From: Saprospiraceae bacterium
Lineage (GTDB): Bacteria; Bacteroidota; Bacteroidia; Chitinophagales; Saprospiraceae
Length of the DNA stretch: 42,397 nt
Direction of reading: 5' to 3'
Assembly (NCBI GenBank): GCA_021299835.1
Contig: JAJTER010000012.1
Coordinates: forward strand, 1 to 42,397
Shown here: positions 32,541-41,889 of the stretch, one piece after another
Layout: each line of letters begins with the position of its first letter
Numbering within the stretch: the stretch's first letter is position 1
Notes under the pieces: model-generated
Told to the model about the DNA's origin: nothing
What the model saw: the letters and a program-made list of their open reading frames with translations, nothing else
The model's database searches: none
Position numbers and translations under genes: made by a program

Positions 32541-34211
32541 CTAAGGAACCACCACTGTTTTTGCAGGCAAATCCTTAAGCATAATCGTTCTTTTTGAAGT
32601 TGTCTTTTTACCCGGAGTGATAAGTGCTTTCTCGAAAGCCTTCTCAATATTTAAAATACCTCCGGAAACAGAAAGGGAAGAGAACGGAATTTTTTCATCG
32701 TCGGTACCAGGCTTTACAACTTTTTGATTTTGCTTAATGGCTGACTCCATCAATATAGATTTAATCTGGACCACGGTCAAGTCAGGAAAATAGGAACGTA
32801 AAAGAGCTGCTGCCCCAGCTACCATAGGAGCTGCCATACTAGTACCTGGATAGCTATCGTATTTGGAACCTACTACGGTGGAATAAATATCTACACCCGG
32901 AGAAAATAAATCGACCCTTTTGCCACTATAGTTAGAAAAATCGGCAGCCAGATTTTCATCACCCTCCCAATTTAAAGCCCCTACTTCCAGCCAATTTGGG
33001 GCAAATTTAGGGCCGAATAATCCTTTCTTACTAAATTCATCATTTGGATAATTATTCGTACCATTATTTTCACTTCCGTCATTTCCCGCAGCATGCACTA
33101 ATAAAACATCCTTTTTTACTGCATATCGAATAGCTTCATCTACTGCCTTTTTATAGGGGGAATATCCTTTACCAAAACTCATATTAATTACCTTTGCCCC
33201 ATTATCCACAGCATACCTGATAGCATTAGCCACGTCCTTATCCCTTTCATCCCCATCTGGAACTGTTCTGACTGACATTATACGAACATTATCTGCTACG
33301 CCGTCAATACCTATATTATTCCCTCTTACAGCGCCGATAATGCCGGCGACATGCGTTCCATGATTAGCATCAGGACCTCTAACATCGTTATTTCCATAGT
33401 GTTTTTCGGTTACATCAGCGTAATTATCACCCACTAAAATTCGCGGATCATAATCTGGATTATAATTATAGTTATATCTACCATCAAAATAATCATAAGC
33501 TTCATTTAATTGATCTATAAAACCTTCAAATGAAGCGCCTTGACCCATTTGTGCTTTTAATATTTGTACAAGTCTTGCCAACATCTGGTCAGGGCCTGGT
33601 TGCACTTTATCCAAATCATCCAGAGTAATTCCTGTTTCTTTTCCTAATTGTTTTGTCAATTTTGCCACAGATTCCTTTAAAGCCTTATAAGTAGGCCAGG
33701 TTTCACCTAAAGATTTCCTTTCACCTAAAACTTTCTCCTCTATTTCCTTGAATTCTGTAAATCTTTTTTTATCTTTTGCAGATAAAGAATTAGGATCTGC
33801 TTTGTCGAACTCTTTTTTGTATGAAGCGTATAGCCTGGTAATTTCCAAATTATCATGATAAACATTTTCACCTTTAGCATTACCAATAAAATTCCAACCA
33901 TGGATATCGTCGATATAACCATTTTTGTCATTATCAATGCCGTCACCTGCTATTTCACCAGAATTAATCCACATAACTGATTTTAAATCTTCGTGTTCAT
34001 AATCCACGCCTGAATCAATGACGGCAACTACTACAGTTTCCCCCTTTTTAACAGCCATGCTACGCAATCTGCTATATAAGGATTCTGTGCTTAGACCTGG
34101 AAAACCATCTTGTTTAGGGTCAAGATTAAACCAATTTTTAGGAGCTTGTTCCTGTGCTGTGAGGAATGTAAAACCAAGACCCAAAAGAATTAGAAAAAAA
34201 CGTGCTGGCAT
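32541..34211 (-). CDS. Exported subtilisin-family (S8) serine protease
   Basis: 556 residues with a signal peptide (about 1-19). The S8 catalytic triad is complete: D66 (VAVIDSGVD), H284 (ANHGTHVAG) and S458 (GTSMAAPMVAG), plus oxyanion Asn377 (HAAGND). Between D66 and H284 lie about 215 residues, roughly 170 more than in subtilisin. They contain a Ca2+-like Asp loop (GDGIDNDKNGYIDD) and a long helical insert. There is no recognisable T9SS sorting signal at the C-terminus (ends KDLPAKTVVVP), so it is probably periplasmic or otherwise anchored. It faces the alpha-beta barrel gene across a terminator and is divergent from the T9SS type B gene. Confidence 0.92.
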   Translation of the reverse strand: MPARFFLILLGLGFTFLTAQEQAPKNWFNLDPKQDGFPGLSTESLYSRLRSMAVKKGETVVVAVIDSGVDYEHEDLKSVMWINSGEIAGDGIDNDKNGYIDDIHGWNFIGNAKGENVYHDNLEITRLYASYKKEFDKADPNSLSAKDKKRFTEFKEIEEKVLGERKSLGETWPTYKALKESVAKLTKQLGKETGITLDDLDKVQPGPDQMLARLVQILKAQMGQGASFEGFIDQLNEAYDYFDGRYNYNYNPDYDPRILVGDNYADVTEKHYGNNDVRGPDANHGTHVAGIIGAVRGNNIGIDGVADNVRIMSVRTVPDGDERDKDVANAIRYAVDNGAKVINMSFGKGYSPYKKAVDEAIRYAVKKDVLLVHAAGNDGSENNGTNNYPNDEFSKKGLFGPKFAPNWLEVGALNWEGDENLAADFSNYSGKRVDLFSPGVDIYSTVVGSKYDSYPGTSMAAPMVAGAAALLRSYFPDLTVVQIKSILMESAIKQNQKVVKPGTDDEKIPFSSLSVSGGILNIEKAFEKALITPGKKTTSKRTIMLKDLPAKTVVVP

Positions 34212-34365
34212 ATTTTACTTATTTTGTATCTAAAAACGTTTACAAGATAATAGTTTAGTAGAAATAACGCATAAAAATTAAAAAGTATGATGAAATATAA
34301 ATTTTTTTAAAATATTTCTTTAAACTTTTCCTATTTTGGAGTATCTAAAACTTTAAACAAAAAGA

Positions 34366-36642
34366 TTGAAAATTAATTACCTATTTATATTCATGATGGC
34401 AATAAGCAGTATTGCCTTTACTCAATCTAATGAAGGAACCAGATTTCACCTTGCATTTTTAGAACATATCGATATTGGTAGAAATAATATGGTGGTTATG
34501 ATTACCTCCAAATATAATACCTCAGGCACTGTTGAAATGCCTCTTTTAGGCTGGAAACAATCTTTTTCGGTTATTGCTAATCAGGTTACTATTATTACCC
34601 TACCTAAAACGGCTGAAACCGTAGGCTCTGAAATCGTGTCTTCCAACGGAATTTCGATAAGTAGCGAAAAGAATATTAGTGTTTATATGCATCAATATTA
34701 TAATGCCCGATCTGAAGCGTCCGTCGTTTTACCTGATGATGCTTTAGGTAATGATTACTATGCCATTGCATATAAAGCTTTTCAGCAAGGTAATAATGTT
34801 TACCCTAGTGAACTTCTGATTGTTGCTGTAAAGGATGATACGGAGATTGAAATTATTTTAAGTGACCAAACTAAGGGAGGCAGAAAAAAAGGTGAATCCA
34901 TTAAGATTACCTTATCTCCTGGACAGACCTATCAGGTTCAAACCTCCATAGGTAGCAGTGATATTACTGGAACCCGTGTTTTGGGAAATAAACCTTTTGC
35001 TTTATTTGCAGGAAATTCCTGGACGCCCATGATATGTGATGCCAGAGATAATTTATTGGAACAAATGTATCCAATCTCAACTTGGGGCAAAGAATTTATT
35101 TCCGTTTTAAGTGCTCAAGTTACCCTTGATGTTTTCAGAATATTAGCGTCGGAAGATGAAACGATAATAAATATTCAAAGTAGCACAATAGACACTTACA
35201 AGTTAAATAAAGGACAATTTATTGAATATCAAAAGGGGGAATCCACCTATATTTCTTCCAATAAACCCATTGCTGTAGCTCAATATAATGTGGGAGGCCA
35301 ATGCGGCGGAAATCCTAGCCGTCTCGGCGACCCCTCCATGGTTTTATTAAATAGTATTGAACAAATAAGGGATACAGTTACTCTTTACAATTCTAATTTC
35401 CAACAAATTACTGAGAATTATCTCAATGTAGTAGCTCTTTCCACTGACATTGCAAAGGTTACGCTCGACGGTACACCCTTAGGCAATATTCCAGGAGTTA
35501 TAGGCACTATTACTGGAAATTCAAAATATTCTTTTGCAAGGATAAAGGTGAATGCCGGTTCACACACCCTTATTTCTAACGGTTGTGGAATGTCCGTAAC
35601 AGCTTATGGATATGGAAATGCTGAATCGTATGCCTATAATGGTGGAGCAAGTTTCAAACCCATCAATGCTAGTCCATTACCCGAGGGTGGCTGTCTGAAT
35701 GACTCCATTTTATTTGATGTAGGATTATCTCTACCCCGATTTTCCCTTTTCTGGCATTTTGGAAATGCTGACAGCACCAGAATGAATATTGTCAAACGTT
35801 CCTTCAATACTTTAGGACCTCAACCCGTTCTGTTAGCTATTAACGATCAATGTTTAAAGAAACTGGATACCATAAGAGGTAATATAAATATTACCATTCC
35901 AGGTACACTATCTGTTCCAGGGTCGATATTGATTTGTGAAAATGAAACGCTGTCACTCATAGTGGACGATAAAAAATCTGAAAATTATCAATGGACTGGT
36001 CCGAACAATTTTTTCAGCACCGATAAAAATCCCTCTCTTTTAAAGGCAAACCCTACTTTTTCGGGCAATTATTCTGTCGTTGGTATCTTAGATGGTTGCC
36101 CTACTCTTCCCGGCATAACCATGGCGTCTGTAAAAGCTAATCCAAAACCCAATCTGGGAGCTGACGCATTAATATGTCCCGATGAACCTACTTTTAATTT
36201 AAAACTTCAAGCAGGATTTTTTTCAAAATATTTGTGGCAGGATAATAGTTCATTGCCTTATTTTCAAGTTCAGGAGGAAGATACTTATACCGTAGGTGTT
36301 TGGGATGAATGGGGCTGTTTTGGCGTTGACACCATTATTTTAGAACGTAAATGTCCCACAAAAATCTATGCACCTACCGCTTTCAGCCCTAATAAGGATG
36401 GTATAAATGATTTATTTTTTCTTTATGGCGATGATATCCTATCCTTTGATTTAAAAATTGCAGACCGGTGGGGGAACATAGTTTTCAAAACCACCAATTT
36501 TCAAGAGGGCTGGAACGGTCAGCATCGGGGTGTTGATTTAGATCCAGGAATATATGTATGGATGGCAACCATTGAAGGTTATCGGAGAAATGGGAAAACA
36601 TTTATCGAAACAAAGAGTGGTACTGTAGCCTTAATTAGGTAA
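34366..36642 (+). CDS. Large T9SS type B cargo protein with IgGFc-binding-like domain
   Basis: 758 residues. The start is a TTG at 34366, giving a good signal peptide (MKINYLFIFMMAISSIAFTQ); no ATG lies before it in frame. The N-terminal half (about 20-430) resembles the IgGFc-binding N-terminal domain (GTRFHLAFLEH, VVLPDDALGNDYYAIAY, FALFAGNSWTPM). Ig-like or PKD-like segments follow (about 430-650). The C-terminal gliding-motility-associated domain (IYAPTAFSPNKDGINDLFF) is a type B T9SS sorting signal. It is probably a secreted or surface adhesin. The methyltransferase gene follows after 10 nt. Confidence 0.88.
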   Translation: MKINYLFIFMMAISSIAFTQSNEGTRFHLAFLEHIDIGRNNMVVMITSKYNTSGTVEMPLLGWKQSFSVIANQVTIITLPKTAETVGSEIVSSNGISISSEKNISVYMHQYYNARSEASVVLPDDALGNDYYAIAYKAFQQGNNVYPSELLIVAVKDDTEIEIILSDQTKGGRKKGESIKITLSPGQTYQVQTSIGSSDITGTRVLGNKPFALFAGNSWTPMICDARDNLLEQMYPISTWGKEFISVLSAQVTLDVFRILASEDETIINIQSSTIDTYKLNKGQFIEYQKGESTYISSNKPIAVAQYNVGGQCGGNPSRLGDPSMVLLNSIEQIRDTVTLYNSNFQQITENYLNVVALSTDIAKVTLDGTPLGNIPGVIGTITGNSKYSFARIKVNAGSHTLISNGCGMSVTAYGYGNAESYAYNGGASFKPINASPLPEGGCLNDSILFDVGLSLPRFSLFWHFGNADSTRMNIVKRSFNTLGPQPVLLAINDQCLKKLDTIRGNINITIPGTLSVPGSILICENETLSLIVDDKKSENYQWTGPNNFFSTDKNPSLLKANPTFSGNYSVVGILDGCPTLPGITMASVKANPKPNLGADALICPDEPTFNLKLQAGFFSKYLWQDNSSLPYFQVQEEDTYTVGVWDEWGCFGVDTIILERKCPTKIYAPTAFSPNKDGINDLFFLYGDDILSFDLKIADRWGNIVFKTTNFQEGWNGQHRGVDLDPGIYVWMATIEGYRRNGKTFIETKSGTVALIR

Positions 36643-36652
36643 GTTTATTTTC

Positions 36653-37474
36653 ATGTTTTTATTTAAAAAAATCATTTATTTTCTAAGATTCTATCAGCGT
36701 GCGGTCACCATTTATGATTTGCACTCCCCGTTGTTGGCAAAATATCTTTTACCCCTTTTTTATGGTAAGAAACCAAAACTAGCTGCTGTTGAAACAAGAA
36801 GAAAATCCTTATTAAAGGACAAAAGACAACTGAAGAAGACAGAATTTGGCGCTGGATCTAATTTTCAAACGAGTAGCACTCTATTTATTAATAAAATGGC
36901 TGCCATCAGTCCAGTGTCATCTAAAGAAGGAATTTGGTTAGCATTACTTGCCAATCAATCTGGCACTAAAACCATATTAGAATTAGGCACTCATTTTGGT
37001 CTTTCTACCTCTTATCTGGCTTCTTTAAATAAAAAAGTGCAAGTATATACTATTGAAGGTTGCCCGGAAACAGCAGCGATAGCTACTGAAACCTTTGAAT
37101 TATTAGGCTTAACTGACCGTGTTCACCAACAAGTTGGATCATTTGACGAGCTGCTTCCTTCTTTTTTACCTCAATGTCCACCTATAGATTTACTTTTTAT
37201 AGATGGAAATCACAGGGGGCAGCCCTTACTTCATTATCTGAATGTATGTTCCCCTTATCTCTCCAAGGAAGGAATTATAATTCTTTCAGACATCTATTGG
37301 TCTGAAGATATGGCACAAACATGGGTTAATATTTACGAAAAAAATACCCAGTTTCATGCCATTGACCTTTTTCACTTTGGATTATTGATACCCCGACAAA
37401 ATGAAAATTGGGGAAGACATAAGATAACTATGCTTGAATTACATTGGAAACCTTGGCTAATTGGGATAAAATAG
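36653..37474 (+). CDS. Class I SAM-dependent methyltransferase
   Basis: 273 residues. A helical N-terminal part of about 85 residues (FLRFYQRAVTIYDLHSPLL) precedes a Rossmann methyltransferase fold. SAM motif I is TILELGTHFGLSTSYLAS; a later acidic strand has PIDLLFIDGNHRGQPLLHYL, as in O-methyltransferases. The N-terminal extension is seen in Bacteroidota homologues. The substrate is unknown. It is 10 nt after the T9SS type B gene and may be transcribed with it. Confidence 0.82.
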   Translation: MFLFKKIIYFLRFYQRAVTIYDLHSPLLAKYLLPLFYGKKPKLAAVETRRKSLLKDKRQLKKTEFGAGSNFQTSSTLFINKMAAISPVSSKEGIWLALLANQSGTKTILELGTHFGLSTSYLASLNKKVQVYTIEGCPETAAIATETFELLGLTDRVHQQVGSFDELLPSFLPQCPPIDLLFIDGNHRGQPLLHYLNVCSPYLSKEGIIILSDIYWSEDMAQTWVNIYEKNTQFHAIDLFHFGLLIPRQNENWGRHKITMLELHWKPWLIGIK

Positions 37475-37646
37475 AGTAAAACAGAAGGATTGATAAAAAA
37501 TATACTCGATTTTCATACATAATCAAGCCCAATTTTAAGGACAAAAAACATAAAATTATTTTTGACATAAAATCGACACTTTCCAGGTTTTGGTTTATCC
37601 CATGATAATGGTGACTTTTAATGTATATCTTTGAAAAAAAAGAACA

Positions 37647-38498
37647 ATGAAATTTGCCAATGTAACAGATGATATTGCTTTTAGAATAATTTTTGGGGAC
37701 GAAAATAAGAAAGTGGTACTCATTTCCTTTTTAAATGCGGTACTCTGTCTTGAGGGTGAACATAAGATTACGGATTTGTATTTTCCAAATACCTTCCAAC
37801 TACCTAAATTCAGAGATGGAAAATCTACCATTCTTGACGTAAAAGCAACGGATGAAAGTGGGAGATCCTTTTTAGTAGAAATGCAGGTAGCAGATATACA
37901 CGGGTTCAGCAAACGTGTTCTTTATTATACTTCCCTTGGATATGTCTCCCAAATAGACCGTGGGGTATTTTATGATAAGCTCCGGCCTACCATTTTTATT
38001 GGAATTCTTCAATTTAACATGTCAAATAATGACAAATATATCCATAGACATCAAATTTTGAATGTGGAGACTGGCGAAAGACTATTAATGGATATGGAAT
38101 TCAATTTTATCGAATTGCCTAAATTTAAGTTGGAGTTAAAAGACTTAAATACAGTTTTGGAAAAATGGATTTACTTTATAAAAGAAGCTGAACATTTGAA
38201 TATTATTCCTGACAAAATGGATGATAAAGGATTACAAACTGCGTTTGAATCAGCAAATATCCAAACATGGACCAAAGAAGAACTTCTAGCCTACGATTAT
38301 TCTGGCATGAGAGAAACAGATGAACGACTAAGAATGGAAAAAGGAATGGAAAAAGGAATGGAAAAAGGAATGGAAAAAGGAATGGAAAAAGGAATGGAGG
38401 TAGGATTAGAAAAAGGCAAATTGGAGATTGCTCAAAAAATGAAACTAAATGGCATGTCGTCGTCTCTTATCCTGGAACTAACAGGCTTGAATCTTTAA
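37647..38498 (+). CDS. PD-(D/E)XK nuclease-family (Rpn/transposase-like) protein
   Basis: 283 residues. The N-terminal DDIAFRIIFGDENKKVVLISFLNAVL and the catalytic pair D...ExQ (TILDVKATDESGRSFLVEMQ) are typical of the Rpn / PD-(D/E)XK putative-transposase family. It is a recombination-promoting DNA endonuclease, probably metal-dependent. The C-terminus holds five perfect copies of E-K-G-M (12-bp units, 38337-38396), a feature that varies in copy number in this family. A TATCTTTG box at 37626-37633 lies 13 nt before the ATG. It is not flanked by terminal inverted repeats, so it is not an insertion sequence. Confidence 0.88.
   Translation: MKFANVTDDIAFRIIFGDENKKVVLISFLNAVLCLEGEHKITDLYFPNTFQLPKFRDGKSTILDVKATDESGRSFLVEMQVADIHGFSKRVLYYTSLGYVSQIDRGVFYDKLRPTIFIGILQFNMSNNDKYIHRHQILNVETGERLLMDMEFNFIELPKFKLELKDLNTVLEKWIYFIKEAEHLNIIPDKMDDKGLQTAFESANIQTWTKEELLAYDYSGMRETDERLRMEKGMEKGMEKGMEKGMEKGMEVGLEKGKLEIAQKMKLNGMSSSLILELTGLNL
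38337..38396 (+). repeat. Five 12-bp tandem repeats in the nuclease gene
   Basis: The unit GAAAAAGGAATG is repeated exactly five times, encoding E-K-G-M. The period is a multiple of three, so copy-number changes keep the protein in frame. Confidence 0.85.
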
Positions 38499-38517
38499 TA
38501 ATCCAATCATAAAGGTA

Positions 38518-38547
38518 GAAGTTGGGTGTATTATTACACCCAACTTC
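38518..38547. terminator. Hairpin between convergent nuclease and peptidase genes
   Basis: A perfect 13-bp stem GAAGTTGGGTGTA / TACACCCAACTTC has a 4-nt loop. A T-run follows after about 9 nt on the plus strand only. It sits 20 nt after the nuclease stop and 15 nt before the opposing stop. Confidence 0.65.
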
Positions 38548-38561
38548 AATATTTGCGTTTT

Positions 38562-40703
38562 TTACTTCTTCAAGTACTTCACTGGCACATTCATATTATA
38601 AAAGGTGAATGCCCATTTATCAGCTTGTTCGTCAATTATTTTTGCCGTAGGTTTTCCAGCACCATGACCAGCATTTGTCTCAATGCGGATCAAAACGGGT
38701 GAATCACCTTTGTGTGCTTTTTGTAAACGAGCGGCAAATTTGAATGAGTGTGCAGGTACAACCCGATCGTCATGGTCTGCCGTTGTAACTAATGTAGCAG
38801 GATAAGTTACGCCCTCTCTCAAATTATGGTATGGAGAATAACCTTTCAAATAGTTAAACATCTCAGGGCTATCCTGTGCCGTTCCATAATCAAAAGCCCA
38901 TCCGGCACCCGCTGTAAACTGATGGTAGCGCAACATATCTAAAACACCCACTGCTGGGAGTGCAACCTTAAATAATTCAGGTCGTTGTGTCATGGCGGCG
39001 CCTACCAATAAGCCTCCATTGGAACCTCCACTAATAGCAAGGTATTCCTTTGCCGTGTATTTTTCTTTTATTAAATATTCAGCAGCAGCAATAAAATCAT
39101 CAAAAACATTCTGTTTTTTGAGCTTTGTACCCTGTACATGCCAATCTTCACCATATTCACCTCCACCTCGCAAATTTGCCACCGCATAAACACCACCATT
39201 TTCCATCCAAACGATATTTGATGTACTGAATCCTGGCGTTAAACTTATATTAAATCCACCGTATCCATAAAGTAAGGTAGGATTTTTTCCATTTAAAACT
39301 AATCCCTTTTTATAAGTAATGATTAGAGGTACTTTAGTACCATCCTTTGATTGATAAAAAACCTGTTTTGATTCAAAATCGGCAGGATTGAAATCGACCT
39401 TACTTTCTTTATAAATGGATGACTTTCCAGTTTTAACATCTAAAGAATAAATAGTAGCTGGTTGAGTATAGGAAGTAAAGGTAAAGTAAAGCACAGGATC
39501 CTTCCATTTTCCTGAAAATCCTGATGCTGTGCCCTTTCCTGGCAAAGAAATAGTGCGGACTACCTTACCATTTAAGTCAACTTGTTCTATTAAAGAGATG
39601 GCATCTTTAAGATAAGAAGCAAAGAAATAGCCACCTCCAGTGGAGATACTCAAAGGTTCCTTTCGTTCAGCAATGACGTCAGTCCAGTTTTCGGGCGCAG
39701 GATTAGACGCTTTTACTTTGACTAAGCGCCCGTTTGGTGCATTCAAAGTCGTATAAATAAATATCCAATCCCCATCTGAATGAACTACCTGATGCTCTTT
39801 CTCAAAATTATCAATAACATTAACAATAGGCGCATTACTATCCTTTAAACTTATGATATACAGCTCATTACCAGAGGTGGAAACCGCTGCAGTAATGATT
39901 AAATACTGTTGATCTTCAGTAACAAACGCCCCTATGTATCTTCTTGGCGTTTTTTCCCCACCAAAAACAAGCTGATCTGCCGACTGAGCAGTACCTAATT
40001 TATGATAAAACAATTTATGGTACTGCGTTTTTCCTGAAAGAGCGCTTCCCTCCTTTGGCTTATCATAAGAACTGTAGTAAAAGCCCTCTGAACCCTTCCA
40101 GGCCAGGCCAGAGAATTTTACATCAAGTAAGGTATCCTCCATCATATTTTTAGACATAGCGTCCAAAACAATAACCTTTCTCCAATCGGAACCACCTTCC
40201 GAGATTTGATAAGCAGCACGGGTTCCGTCCAATGAAAAATCGATACCTGCTAGAGAAGTTGTTCCATCTGTTGAAAAATCATTTGGATTTAAGAAAACCT
40301 CAGGCGTATTTTCCCCTTTTTGCCTGTAAAGGACATATTGATTTTGCAGTCCATCATTTTTATAAAAATAGGTGTAATCACCTTCTTTAAATGGAGCAGA
40401 ATATTTTTCATAATCCCATAATTTGGCAAGCCTTTCTCTGATAGCGCCACGGAAGGGTATTTTATTAAGATAATCGAAAGACACATCATTTTGACTTTTC
40501 ACCCACTCCCCTGTTTCCGTTGAACGGTCATCTTCTAACCAACGATAAGGATCTGGGACGATACTATCAAAATAATTATCTGTGTGATCAATAGTTTTTG
40601 TTTCCGGATAATTTACTTTCATCAAAGGTAAAGGCTTTTTGTCGGTCTTATTGCAAGAGAGAGCGACAAGACCTAAGGTAACGAAAAACAATAAATGTTT
40701 CAT
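38562..40703 (-). CDS. Prolyl oligopeptidase family (S9A) lipoprotein
   Basis: 713 residues. The lipobox (LGLVALSC, Cys17) predicts a membrane-anchored enzyme outside the cytoplasm. The N-terminal seven-bladed propeller (about 80-420) limits substrates to peptides. The C-terminal alpha/beta hydrolase has S561 (SGGSNGG), D645 (DHDDRVVPAHS) and H680 (NAGHGAG), the family triad, aligning with S554/D641/H680 of the porcine enzyme. It cleaves after Pro in short peptides. It follows the Gfo/Idh/MocA gene by 15 nt. Confidence 0.95.
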   Translation of the reverse strand: MKHLLFFVTLGLVALSCNKTDKKPLPLMKVNYPETKTIDHTDNYFDSIVPDPYRWLEDDRSTETGEWVKSQNDVSFDYLNKIPFRGAIRERLAKLWDYEKYSAPFKEGDYTYFYKNDGLQNQYVLYRQKGENTPEVFLNPNDFSTDGTTSLAGIDFSLDGTRAAYQISEGGSDWRKVIVLDAMSKNMMEDTLLDVKFSGLAWKGSEGFYYSSYDKPKEGSALSGKTQYHKLFYHKLGTAQSADQLVFGGEKTPRRYIGAFVTEDQQYLIITAAVSTSGNELYIISLKDSNAPIVNVIDNFEKEHQVVHSDGDWIFIYTTLNAPNGRLVKVKASNPAPENWTDVIAERKEPLSISTGGGYFFASYLKDAISLIEQVDLNGKVVRTISLPGKGTASGFSGKWKDPVLYFTFTSYTQPATIYSLDVKTGKSSIYKESKVDFNPADFESKQVFYQSKDGTKVPLIITYKKGLVLNGKNPTLLYGYGGFNISLTPGFSTSNIVWMENGGVYAVANLRGGGEYGEDWHVQGTKLKKQNVFDDFIAAAEYLIKEKYTAKEYLAISGGSNGGLLVGAAMTQRPELFKVALPAVGVLDMLRYHQFTAGAGWAFDYGTAQDSPEMFNYLKGYSPYHNLREGVTYPATLVTTADHDDRVVPAHSFKFAARLQKAHKGDSPVLIRIETNAGHGAGKPTAKIIDEQADKWAFTFYNMNVPVKYLKK

Positions 40704-40718
40704 AATTAATAATTTAGC

Positions 40719-41864
40719 TTACATTTTAATCCATTCACCTTTTGAAGCGACCACCTTTTCAACAAAATTCATACCTCTCAAACCGTCCTCAATGGAAGGA
40801 AAATCAGTATAAAGTGGATCAACTTCTTCGCCAGACAACCTGGCCTGTATACAAAAAGCAAAATTTCTGTAAATATTGGCAAAAGCCTCAAGATAACCTT
40901 CTGGATGACCTGCCGGAATGCGGGTATGTGCTATAGCTTCACGTTCTAAACCTGCCCATCCTGTTCTGAAAATAGTTGATGGCTTATCTTGATACATAAC
41001 CGTAAGTGTATTAGGTTCCATTTGTCGCCAGGCAATTCCACCCTTTTCACCATACACTCTGATATTTAGATTATTCTCTTCACCATTACAGATTTGGCTG
41101 GCATGGAGAACGCCTTTTGCACCATTTTCGAAGCGAAGAAGGACATTTCCATCATCATCTAATTTTCTTCCTGGAACAAAAATGCTAAGATCTGCACACA
41201 TTTCGCTGATTTTCAAACCAGTGATATACTCTGCCAGATTTTCTGCATGGGTACCAATATCGCCCATTGAACCTGCTGCCCCCGACTGATTTGGGTCAGT
41301 GCGCCAGATGGCCTGTTTTGCATTAGCATCGGCTTCAAGCAGGGTAGATAACCAACCTTGAGGGTATTCCACTACCACTTTACGAATGTGTCCCAATGCT
41401 CCTTTGCGAACCATGGCTTTGGCCTGTTTCACCATTGGGTAACCTGTATAATTATGGGTCAGAGCAAAAATGAGACCTGTTTTATTGACTAAATCGACCA
41501 ACTCTTCCGCCTCTTTTATAGACAAACACAAAGGTTTATCACAAACCACATGAAAACCATTTTCGAGAGCCATTTTTGCTGGACCAAAATGCATGTGATT
41601 CGGAGTAACAATAGAAACGAAGTCCATACGAACACCCAAGGGAAGTTCCTTTTCAGTTAAAATCATTTGACTATAGGAATCATATACCCTATCCTCAGGC
41701 AAATAAAGGTCCTGACCCGAAAGTCGAGATTTTTCGGAATCACTGCTAAAAGCACCACAAACTAAATCAATATGACCATCTAAGGCAGCTGCCATTCTAT
41801 GAACACCGCCTATAAAAGCACCTCGACCACCGCCGACCATGCCCATTCTTATTTTTCTGCGCAT
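40719..41864 (-). CDS. Gfo/Idh/MocA-family oxidoreductase
   Basis: About 381 residues from the ATG at 41864; an in-frame TTG six bases upstream is less likely. The N-terminal Rossmann motif (MVGGGRGAFIGGVHRMAA) binds NAD(P). The CDKPLCLS block corresponds to the family E-K-P motif, with its catalytic Lys. GDIGTHAENLAEYI carries the D-x3-H motif. It oxidises or reduces a sugar or inositol derivative. It is between the DUF1080 gene and the prolyl oligopeptidase gene in one transcript. The DUF1080 pairing is typical of 3-keto-sugar metabolism. Confidence 0.93.
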   Translation of the reverse strand: MRRKIRMGMVGGGRGAFIGGVHRMAAALDGHIDLVCGAFSSDSEKSRLSGQDLYLPEDRVYDSYSQMILTEKELPLGVRMDFVSIVTPNHMHFGPAKMALENGFHVVCDKPLCLSIKEAEELVDLVNKTGLIFALTHNYTGYPMVKQAKAMVRKGALGHIRKVVVEYPQGWLSTLLEADANAKQAIWRTDPNQSGAAGSMGDIGTHAENLAEYITGLKISEMCADLSIFVPGRKLDDDGNVLLRFENGAKGVLHASQICNGEENNLNIRVYGEKGGIAWRQMEPNTLTVMYQDKPSTIFRTGWAGLEREAIAHTRIPAGHPEGYLEAFANIYRNFAFCIQARLSGEEVDPLYTDFPSIEDGLRGMNFVEKVVASKGEWIKM

Positions 41865-41889
41865 ACGCAAATTATTTTAAAGGAAAAAA

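Noticed and set aside
37475-38500. PD-(D/E)XK gene as a complete insertion sequence
   Set aside because: No terminal inverted repeats or target-site duplication are visible on its flanks.
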